Source: an uncultured Granulosicoccus sp. (GTDB lineage Bacteria > Pseudomonadota > Gammaproteobacteria > Granulosicoccales > Granulosicoccaceae). From it: a stretch of DNA of 5,137 nt. A model generated the notes under the pieces. The model saw only the letters and a list, made by a program, of their open reading frames with translations. It was not told where the DNA came from and made no database searches. Shown in pieces: positions 1 through 5,137 of the stretch (position 1 is the first letter of the stretch; each line of letters opens with the position of its first letter). A program made the position numbers and the translations under genes. The stretch is taken from positions 1-5,137 of the forward strand of contig CALLPU010000439.1 in the NCBI GenBank assembly GCA_938016235.1. Direction: 5' to 3'.

Positions 1-125
1 ACATAGGACAGGTATGACGTATCAACTTCCCAGGGATTGTCAGCGCCTTGAGCATCAGCCGTCCCGCCTCCGGCAGCAATCAACGTACAGGCTGCCAGGC
101 TCAACTTCTGCTGTAACGACTTCAT
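1..125 (-). CDS. DUF3570 family exported protein, N-terminal fragment
   Basis: Only the first 41 codons are in the window; the gene continues past the left edge. The fragment starts with a signal peptide: MKSLQQK, a hydrophobic stretch over about residues 8-18, and a good signal peptidase I site ADA|Q after residue 25. The mature start (GADNPWEVDTSYLSY) fits the beginning of DUF3570 proteins, which are thought to form a beta-rich, probably outer-membrane structure; their function is unknown. The ATG at 125-123 shares its A with the TGA stop of the upstream DUF4266 gene (TGATG), which points to translational coupling. It is the last visible gene of the apbE-DUF4266-DUF3570 cassette. The family call rests on the N-terminus plus the diagnostic neighbours. 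Beta-barrel topology cannot be judged from this fragment. Confidence 0.78.
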   Translation of the reverse strand, partial: MKSLQQKLSLAACTLIAAGGGTADAQGADNPWEVDTSYLSY

Positions 126-394
126 CAGTTACAACCGCAGCCCCCACCCTGGACGCTGACACCACCGGTAGAAGCTTCTTTTGAAAAGTAGATGTGCTCA
201 TCCACGCTCTGCTCGAGCGCATCGGTGACCAGCTGCATGTCATCGCGCGCCAGCGTGCCTCTCTCCCAGGGTTTGACCTCGCTCACCGACAGTATGTCGC
301 CGGCCGTGGAACAGGCTCCAAGACCCAGCGATGAGACAATCAGCAGCAATCCAGACACCCGGCGGGCAATGCGTGTCGCTATCAAGCTGTTCAT
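125..394 (-). CDS. DUF4266 domain-containing small lipoprotein
   Basis: An 89-aa exported lipoprotein of unknown function. Residues 1-27 form a type II signal peptide: basic TRIARR, then a hydrophobic core, then lipobox LGAC with the lipidated Cys at 28. Ser at +2 suggests outer-membrane delivery. The mature part is about 60 residues and carries the DUF4266 signature: KPWERGTLAR (41-50), DEHIYFSKEASTGG (65-78), and a C-terminal GGGCGCN (83-89) with Cys86 and Cys88. The start was set at ATG 394 because AGGTGG lies 5 nt upstream; an in-frame GTG at 403 would sit inside that ribosome binding site. The gene follows apbE after a 92-base gap and overlaps the DUF3570 gene by one base. Inference: the small size, conserved Ser/Thr segment and Cys-Gly tail fit a modified or metal/cofactor-carrying peptide serviced by the ApbE homologue, but no target residue is known to me. 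Confidence 0.92.
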   Translation of the reverse strand: MNSLIATRIARRVSGLLLIVSSLGLGACSTAGDILSVSEVKPWERGTLARDDMQLVTDALEQSVDEHIYFSKEASTGGVSVQGGGCGCN

Positions 395-399
395 GGGTA

Positions 400-405
400 C
401 CACCT
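400..405 (-). promoter_or_regulatory. Ribosome binding site of the DUF4266 gene
   Basis: AGGTGG read on the minus strand, with a 5-nt spacer (TACCC) before ATG 394. It decides the start codon, because the alternative in-frame GTG (403-401) lies within this motif. Confidence 0.7.
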
Positions 406-468
406 GAGGACTACTCTAAACACAGTCCTTTAGCGGCATGGCAGTACGCGACGTTAAGAACTCTCAGT

Positions 469-482
469 GTGCGCAACCGCAC
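469..482 (-). other. Small intercistronic hairpin after apbE
   Basis: GTGCG-CAAC-CGCAC forms a perfect 5-bp stem with a 4-nt loop, extendable outward by two G-T wobble pairs. It begins 4 bases after the apbE stop codon. No T-run follows it on the minus strand, so a strong intrinsic terminator is unlikely. It could protect the apbE 3' end or weaken readthrough into the DUF4266/DUF3570 pair. So short a stem may also be chance. Confidence 0.3.
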
Positions 483-486
483 GTGT

Positions 487-1377
487 TCAAGATCGTTGAC
501 ACCAATACGTGACACCCTGCTCATCCAGAAACTGTTCTGCGTTCTTTCCCTGCAGCATCCCCAGCGTCGACAAGATACCGGCTTCGGTACACGTCTCACC
601 AGCGACCGTAATCGATGAGGGAGCATCCACCACGGGCCACCCGGTCAGCGGATTCAATACATGGGCATAGCGCATGCCGTCCTTGAGCAAGAAGCGACGC
701 GCGTCTCCACTGGTGCATAACGCACCACGTTGCAACTGCAATGTCTTGACGGCTGATGATTGCGGATCGACCGCTTCAATGCCAACCATCCATGCACCCG
801 TACTGACGGGCGCCTCAGCAGCGTGCAGATCGCCACCAAAATTCACCATGAAGGGCGCTTTACATTGCTCCCGCAGGATAGCCACTACGCGATCAACCGC
901 GTATTCCTTGGCAATACCGCCAAAATCTATCTGCATGCCAGCAGGCAAAGTAATGTCCGGGTAGTTCCATGAAATACGTGGCCAGCCAACATGCGCAAGC
1001 AGAGACCCAACCGTCTCAACTGACGGGATGCGATCGGATCCATCAAACGTCCAGGCTTTGCGCAGTACGCCTGAAGTAATATCGAACAGGCCGTCTGAAA
1101 GCTCATAGCTGAGATCCGCAAAATCGATCATCCGGGCCATCTCTTCATCAACCCGGACCGGTGTGCCATCCGAAGTATTGATGACATGCACCAGATTGTC
1201 CCTGCGATAGCGGCTGAACACCTGTTCGACTCGAAGGGCTTCTTGCCTGGCGAGCTCCACCAGTTGAACAGCGCGCTTTCGCGACCCCAGCTCAATGTGC
1301 ACTTCACACGGACTGGCCATGGCACGAAACTGACCCAGCCACACGGCCCCGCGTTTTTCCAGCTGCAAGTCAGTCAT
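487..1377 (-). CDS. apbE: ApbE-family FAD:protein FMN transferase (atypical, no signal peptide)
   Basis: A 296-aa member of the ApbE family, enzymes that split FAD and attach FMN to a Ser/Thr of an exported protein. Family motifs run in order: MASPCE (20-25), DGLFDIT (95-101), DFGGIAKEYAVD (151-162), NFGGDL (179-184), TSGD (222-225), HVLNPLTGWP (239-248), and TCTEAGILSTLGMLQG (262-277). In typical ApbE the last motif reads A-D-A-(L/W)-(A/S)-T, with the Asp binding the catalytic divalent metal. Here that position is Gly267, while Thr271 is kept. The start is ATG 1377 with GGAAGG 10 nt upstream; the frame meets a stop (TAA at 1440-1438) with no better start, so the lack of a signal peptide or lipobox is real. 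Classical ApbE is periplasmic and about 330-350 aa. This one is probably cytoplasmic and may act on DUF4266 before export, or on another partner. It leads the DUF4266/DUF3570 cassette. Confidence 0.93.
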   Translation of the reverse strand: MTDLQLEKRGAVWLGQFRAMASPCEVHIELGSRKRAVQLVELARQEALRVEQVFSRYRRDNLVHVINTSDGTPVRVDEEMARMIDFADLSYELSDGLFDITSGVLRKAWTFDGSDRIPSVETVGSLLAHVGWPRISWNYPDITLPAGMQIDFGGIAKEYAVDRVVAILREQCKAPFMVNFGGDLHAAEAPVSTGAWMVGIEAVDPQSSAVKTLQLQRGALCTSGDARRFLLKDGMRYAHVLNPLTGWPVVDAPSSITVAGETCTEAGILSTLGMLQGKNAEQFLDEQGVTYWCQRS

Positions 1378-1515
1378 GGGGTTTTTGCCTTCCGCCAGAT
1401 CGCGCGAATACGTTTCACAATTCGCCGTTTGTCTACATTATTTTAGTCAATATGGAACGGTTACGCTCCGATACACCCAGACAAGCCTGACGCACAGGCA
1501 CTACAGGATGGGTCT
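1378..1515. promoter_or_regulatory. Divergent intergenic region with probable back-to-back promoters
   Basis: These 138 bases separate apbE (leftward) from the DUF1800-like gene (rightward), so both transcripts must start here or further upstream inside the genes. The only AT-rich core is about 1435-1453. On the minus strand it offers TAAAAT/AATAAT as -10-like hexamers, without a good TTGACA at the right distance. On the plus strand no convincing sigma-70 pair is visible. An imperfect hairpin, GGAACG-GTTA-CGCTCC (1454-1469, one A-C mismatch), lies in the likely leader or operator zone. The boxes cannot be assigned with confidence; a non-sigma-70 promoter or an activator-dependent promoter is possible. 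Confidence 0.4.
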
Positions 1516-3303
1516 ATGAGTGGTCTTCACATCCCCGGCAAGGTCTTGCCGGTCGGGATAATCTGTTTAACTGCCCTGTTGGCTCAAGGCTGTGAGCCAA
1601 CGGCTCCCGGGCTCGGTGGAGCACAACCGCTCGCTAATGCACCGGCAACGGGAAGCGCGGCTCCCTTGTCGGACGCCACGTTTGATGCATTACCCATCGA
1701 CGATCAGTATCGTGTGGTCAACAAGCTACTCGCCACACTGTACAACGGCGTATCCGTTGAACAATTCTATGAACTGGACAGCGCCAATGCCATGCAACGT
1801 CGCCGTGCATCTGCGCCGACTCTGGCGTCCATCCGCGCCAGATTACAGGTGGAGCTGCCCGCTGGTGAGCGTCAGCGATACGATCAGGAAATTGCCGGTG
1901 ATGAGAATATCCTGGACGCACAAGGTGATCCGCTAGAGCCCACCTACCACTTCGATCGTAATCGCCCCAAGCAAATGCCGCTTGCGCGCCTGTATCACTA
2001 CCCGCTTAGCCGAGACGCATTCTCACAATGGATGGCCTGGCATCTGGCTAATACCATCCTGTTTTCTCCTGCCGAGGAGATAGACAGTGCAGATATCACC
2101 GATGTTCAGAATCTGTTTCGTCGGCTCGACCTCAGCATCATGGGAAAGCAGAGTGTTCGCGCCATGATTGCCACCCATCAGAACAGCGTGCAGAACTGGC
2201 GTCGCTTTCGCTCACCCGAGGATAATACCCGGGAGATGATGGAGATCTATCTCGGCATCTTCGACAACGATGAGGAAGTGCCGTTAGCCTCTCAAGCCTG
2301 TCAGGATTTATATCTCACGGATGAAGCCGACGGCTACAAACTGGCTTACACCGACTACCCCAACACAGAGTCCGTGCTGGTACTGGACCAGTACGTACTC
2401 AATTGCCGCGACTTCTATGACGTGGTTGCCAGCCATCCTCTGGTGATTCCACGCGTTGTCAGTGTGCTGGTTGACTACTTCTTCGCCGGACACAGTGTTG
2501 ATGAGCGACTGGCCATTACTCAGGCCATCAGCATGAGTAATCCGATCACATTTGAAGACATTTTCCTGACCATTCTGTTTTCGGAAACGTATCTGCTCGA
2601 CACAGAACGCGCGCGCTCATTTGAAGAGAGTTTTCTGCCCATGGCCAAGCGCCTGCAGTGGGACGCTCATCCTGATGTGTTCAAGGGCATGGTCTCTGGC
2701 AGCGGATCTCTGGGCCGTGCCGACATGCAAGAAATGGGTTGGCCTACCATGTCATTGAAGCTTGGCCGAGTGGCTGCCATCCCGCTCGATTCCCTGAGCT
2801 TTGGCAATTATCACAAGGCGCTGCGAGAAAGCCTGATGCTCGATTCTCGTCGATGGCGCCTTGCCCTGGGCGTGGAGCAGCCTTCAGCACCGTCACCACG
2901 TCCTGTGGAACCGCTCAAGGAGAATGCCACCACACGGGAAGTAGCGAGCTATCAGGCAGACGTTGACGAATACAACGCAGCTGTCGCAGAGCTTACTGCG
3001 GATGAGCGTGCGGAGTATGACGAGGCGCTGTCCCTCTATGAGCAGGAAGCGTTTCTGTATCGCCAGATTGATGATCTGACAGTTCCTCAATTGCTTGATT
3101 ACCTTTTCCTGAGCGCGATACAGCGGCGGGCCACGGAAACGGAACGCACGGCACTGAGCAATATCTTTTACGCCAACGATCACCTGGACGAGGAGTTTGC
3201 CAATGCTTTTGTCCGCTCAGGCCGCCAGGATGATGTTGCTCTGATCACCATGGATTACCTGTCGCGGTTGCCGGAGTTGTATTTCATGCCTCGGCTTCGA
3301 TGA
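1516..3303 (+). CDS. Divergent DUF1800-like lipoprotein
   Basis: A 595-aa exported protein of unknown function. The N-terminus has a hydrophobic core (about 10-23) ending LLAQGC, a slightly off-consensus lipobox with Cys26, then a Pro/Ala/Gly linker to about residue 50. Two stretches resemble DUF1800: EDNTREMMEIYLG (235-247), matching the family NENYARELMELFTLG pattern, and RDFYDVVASHPLVIPRVV (298-315) followed by helical repeats to FSETYLL (355-361), matching the 'LA.HP..a......F' and 'spEF' blocks. Residues 470-516 are acidic, helix-rich and possibly coiled coil. IQRRATETERTALSNIF (535-551) resembles the 'R.PT..E' helix seen in related planctomycete-type families. Cys262 and Cys297 could form a disulfide. 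There is no CXXCH haem motif. The start ATG 1516 has AGGA 7 nt upstream. It precedes the DUF1501 gene by 61 bases, the usual DUF1800/DUF1501 partner order. The similarity is remote; a separate but related family is possible. Confidence 0.7.
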   Translation: MSGLHIPGKVLPVGIICLTALLAQGCEPTAPGLGGAQPLANAPATGSAAPLSDATFDALPIDDQYRVVNKLLATLYNGVSVEQFYELDSANAMQRRRASAPTLASIRARLQVELPAGERQRYDQEIAGDENILDAQGDPLEPTYHFDRNRPKQMPLARLYHYPLSRDAFSQWMAWHLANTILFSPAEEIDSADITDVQNLFRRLDLSIMGKQSVRAMIATHQNSVQNWRRFRSPEDNTREMMEIYLGIFDNDEEVPLASQACQDLYLTDEADGYKLAYTDYPNTESVLVLDQYVLNCRDFYDVVASHPLVIPRVVSVLVDYFFAGHSVDERLAITQAISMSNPITFEDIFLTILFSETYLLDTERARSFEESFLPMAKRLQWDAHPDVFKGMVSGSGSLGRADMQEMGWPTMSLKLGRVAAIPLDSLSFGNYHKALRESLMLDSRRWRLALGVEQPSAPSPRPVEPLKENATTREVASYQADVDEYNAAVAELTADERAEYDEALSLYEQEAFLYRQIDDLTVPQLLDYLFLSAIQRRATETERTALSNIFYANDHLDEEFANAFVRSGRQDDVALITMDYLSRLPELYFMPRLR

Positions 3304-3349
3304 TGCGGTGTGTTACTACCACAAAGCTACCTAACAAACCCACGCTACC

Positions 3350-3355
3350 GGGGAG
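3350..3355 (+). promoter_or_regulatory. Ribosome binding site of the DUF1501 gene
   Basis: GGGGAG with a 9-nt spacer before ATG 3365. It supports the start that places the twin-arginine motif right at the N-terminus. The 61-base gap before the gene shows no terminator-like hairpin, consistent with cotranscription with the upstream lipoprotein gene. Confidence 0.55.
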
Positions 3356-3364
3356 ACATTCCAC

Positions 3365-4864
3365 ATGAACCGTCGCGACTTCTTGAAAAGAGCATCACTA
3401 CTGGGCATTGGCGCAACAGCACCAACGCTGTTTGGCGTGCCAGGGTTTGTTAATCAGGCGGCGGCCATGCCCATACTCGATAGCGCGGACTACCAGTTGC
3501 CCGGCGTCATGCCTCAGGTGATCAATGTATTCCTGTACGGCGGGCCATCGGAGCTTGCCGGCAACCTGACCAACATGGACCTGATCAATCGCAACTCTCA
3601 AAATCCCTATCCTGAGGCGCTGCGACGATCGGTCAGTGATGGTGGTCAGGTTACCCGACATGGCTTCTGGGCAGACGCCGGTGGAAACGCCATGGAAGAC
3701 ATGCTGGCGGCAGGCGATCTATCCGTGTACCGAACCATCAACCGCCGTAAAAACAATACGCGCGCACATCGTCCGAGCGTCTTCTCCAGTCTCAAAGGCT
3801 CACTGGCCATTGATGCCGCACCCGGCATGGGATCTACGCTGGCCGCCTTGATGAACGCCAATCGCGAGCTATTGAACGGATCGGCGCAGCTTCGTGGAAA
3901 ACAGCTCAATCAGCTGGTGCTGCCGTTTATTTCGTTTGAAGGCAGTAGTACCGCCTTTGTTCGTGATCCGGATGGCAACCTGCCATTGCACTTGCGCGGT
4001 CTGAGCCTTGATGAGCAGTTCGACAACCCCTACACACGCAGCCGCAATGATCACGATATCGAGCTGGAAGCCTTGATTGCCAAAGTGGTCGACAACGCGC
4101 AGAAGATTCGATACCACAAGGTGGCCGAGGGGTTTGAATTGCGACGTACCATGGAGCAACTGATTGGCGAACTGCAGACAGCGGCTGATTCCCCACTGCC
4201 TTCACCACCACCGATAGCACCCGGCGTACTGGATCCGGATGTGGACCCCGCCACAGGCTATCTTGCGTACCCGGGTAATAACCGGTTCAGCGGCAGAATC
4301 AAGGCGGCTGTTACGCTGGCAATCGAGAATCAGGACTCCATGTTCATCACCGTGGGTGGCGGCCTGGGAGGCTGGGACGATCACAGCTCAGCCATTGAAG
4401 ATTACGTTCCGCGCATGAATCAGGTCATGGAGGCGTTGCGTGTGGCCACCAAGCATATTCGCTACTCAGACTCTGATTTCGGCGGCACCCGCAAGACCGA
4501 CAACATCGTCATCAAGGTACATGGCGATTTTGGTCGCAACGTGAACCTGAATAACTCGGAAGGCTGGGATCACGGTAACAACCAGAACCTGTATACCCTG
4601 GGTGGTACGGCTATCAGACCGCAATACGCACTCGGAAAAGTGATCGGCAAAACCAATGTATTCGGCCCGGCCAACCAGAACCGACAATACACGGAGCCAG
4701 CCAGTGACAGCTACGAGGCCGAACCGCTGGCTATTGCCTCAACAGTCTACAAATACTTCGGTGCGATGAACCCGAAAGCGTTGACTCGCGACAATGACAT
4801 GAACCCGAATGGGGACGACGCCATCAATGAGACCTACGCTCCAGAGCCGCCCACATCCCTGTGA
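3365..4864 (+). CDS. DUF1501 family Tat-exported protein
   Basis: A 499-aa protein of the DUF1501 family, which belongs to the alkaline-phosphatase/sulfatase-like fold; no substrate is established. The N-terminus is a textbook Tat signal: NRRDFLK (2-8), a hydrophobic stretch ASLLGIGATAPTLFGVPG, and a likely AAA|M cleavage after residue 34. Mature landmarks: VINVFLYGGPSE (52-63, the family 'FL.GG.d' strand), H135, GGWDDH (335-340, family GGWDtH), HGDFGR (386-391, in place of the usual SEFGR), and NNSEGWDHGN (396-405, family 'Ngs.GtDHG'). A Pro-rich loop lies at 278-286. The Asp/His residues of these motifs are the likely metal ligands. Tat export implies folding, perhaps with metal, before transport. 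Length is normal for the family. It follows the DUF1800-like lipoprotein gene and probably forms a two-gene operon with it. The family assignment is firm; the role is unknown. Confidence 0.87.
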   Translation: MNRRDFLKRASLLGIGATAPTLFGVPGFVNQAAAMPILDSADYQLPGVMPQVINVFLYGGPSELAGNLTNMDLINRNSQNPYPEALRRSVSDGGQVTRHGFWADAGGNAMEDMLAAGDLSVYRTINRRKNNTRAHRPSVFSSLKGSLAIDAAPGMGSTLAALMNANRELLNGSAQLRGKQLNQLVLPFISFEGSSTAFVRDPDGNLPLHLRGLSLDEQFDNPYTRSRNDHDIELEALIAKVVDNAQKIRYHKVAEGFELRRTMEQLIGELQTAADSPLPSPPPIAPGVLDPDVDPATGYLAYPGNNRFSGRIKAAVTLAIENQDSMFITVGGGLGGWDDHSSAIEDYVPRMNQVMEALRVATKHIRYSDSDFGGTRKTDNIVIKVHGDFGRNVNLNNSEGWDHGNNQNLYTLGGTAIRPQYALGKVIGKTNVFGPANQNRQYTEPASDSYEAEPLAIASTVYKYFGAMNPKALTRDNDMNPNGDDAINETYAPEPPTSL

Positions 4865-4876
4865 GAACTCATGGAA

Positions 4877-5137
4877 TCAGGTGCGTTGAAAGCCGTGGTA
4901 CAGATTGACCACGTGCCGCGCTTCTGCAAAAAACAGCCACCGCTCAACGAACACCCCGAGGTAAGCACTGACCGCCGCCAGCGCAAGCGTTCCAAAGCCC
5001 ACGTCACCAAACAACCCACTGACCAGTAACAGCGGTAATAGGAACGCAGCCAGGATAGTGATACAACGCAACCAGATCAACTTGACCTTGTCGACCTGAA
5101 ATCCGAATTCCTTGGTATGAAAGGTATCGCTGCTGTG
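4877..5137 (-). CDS. DmsC-family membrane anchor subunit, C-terminal fragment
   Basis: The frame is open from the right edge to the TGA at 4879-4877, giving 86 residues of a protein whose start lies outside the window. It has two hydrophobic segments, residues about 20-43 and 47-64. The tail ERWLFFAEARHVVNLYHG (65-82) is characteristic of DmsC, the integral membrane subunit that oxidises quinol for DMSO-reductase-type molybdoenzymes and passes electrons to a DmsB-like iron-sulfur subunit. The segment before the first helix (FGFQVDKVKLIWLR) also fits the DmsC loop preceding a late helix. dmsA/dmsB-like genes are expected upstream, to the right of the window. It converges on the DUF1501 gene with only 12 bases between the stops. 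A TTG inside the frame (near 5080) is not the start, since the frame and family similarity continue upstream. The actual substrate of the partner enzyme cannot be told. Confidence 0.78.
   Translation of the reverse strand, partial: HSSDTFHTKEFGFQVDKVKLIWLRCITILAAFLLPLLLVSGLFGDVGFGTLALAAVSAYLGVFVERWLFFAEARHVVNLYHGFQRT

Noticed and set aside
395..403. GTG at 403-401 as an alternative start of the DUF4266 lipoprotein, adding three residues (GTG-GTA-CCC)
   Set aside because: It lies inside the AGGTGG ribosome binding site that is ideally spaced for ATG 394, and it has no upstream Shine-Dalgarno of its own.
674..964. Open frame on the plus strand opposite apbE
   Set aside because: It is antisense to a gene with clear family motifs, with no ribosome binding site, no recognisable domain and odd composition.
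1508..1519. Three-codon ATG-GGT-CTA-TGA mini-ORF overlapping the start of the DUF1800-like gene
   Set aside because: It coincides with the ribosome binding site region and is too short to argue for a leader peptide; treated as chance.
2893..3183. Open frame on the minus strand inside the DUF1800-like gene, and a similar one at 3869-4159 inside the DUF1501 gene
   Set aside because: Both are shadows of the coding strand; neither has a signal, motif or plausible start context.
1516..3303. Possibility that the 595-aa protein is a planctomycete-type c-type cytochrome fusion
   Set aside because: No CXXCH motif occurs anywhere in the protein.
3398..3430. LGIGATAP in the DUF1501 protein as a possible ApbE flavinylation motif (x-G-A-T)
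   Set aside because: It sits in the hydrophobic core of the Tat signal peptide, lacks the leading Asp and the S/T of the motif, and would be removed on cleavage.
4834..5019. Minus-strand open frame overlapping the DUF1501 end
   Set aside because: It is out of frame with the DmsC-like reading, which carries the ERWLFFAEARHVVNLY signature, and it overlaps the convergent DUF1501 stop.

Overview
The window looks like a piece of chromosome from a Gammaproteobacterium of moderate G+C (roughly 55% by eye), probably a respiring, possibly marine species. The evidence is the family content: an ApbE/DUF4266/DUF3570 cassette, a DmsC-type quinol-oxidising membrane anchor, and a Tat-exported DUF1501 protein next to a DUF1800-like lipoprotein. 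The genus cannot be fixed from this sequence. I see no mobile element, tRNA, rRNA or CRISPR array.

Layout. Positions 1-1377 on the minus strand hold a three-gene cassette, read right to left: an ApbE-family FAD:protein FMN transferase (1377-487), a small DUF4266 lipoprotein (394-125), and the exported N-terminus of a DUF3570 protein (125-1, cut by the window edge). The last two overlap by one base (TGATG). A 138-base divergent intergenic region (1378-1515) separates this cassette from a plus-strand pair: a 595-aa divergent DUF1800-like lipoprotein (1516-3303) and a 499-aa Tat-signal DUF1501 protein (3365-4864). Twelve bases past the second stop codon, a convergent minus-strand gene enters from the right edge (5137-4877). 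Its C-terminal 86 residues match DmsC, the membrane anchor of DMSO-reductase-type enzymes.

How the genes may work together. The minus-strand cassette is a conserved but functionally unexplained set. A flavin transferase homologue sits with a tiny lipoprotein that has an invariant-looking SKEASTGG...GGGCGCN tail, and with a putative outer-membrane protein. Two features set this ApbE apart from the textbook enzyme: it has no export signal, and a Gly replaces the Asp usual in the C-terminal metal-binding motif. The DUF1800/DUF1501 pair is also a recurrent two-gene unit of unknown function; the alkaline-phosphatase-like DUF1501 partner probably acts in the periplasm after folding in the cytoplasm. 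The best candidates for undescribed biology are the ApbE-DUF4266-DUF3570 cassette and, second, the divergent DUF1800/DUF1501 pair. All family calls come from reading motifs, not from database searches.
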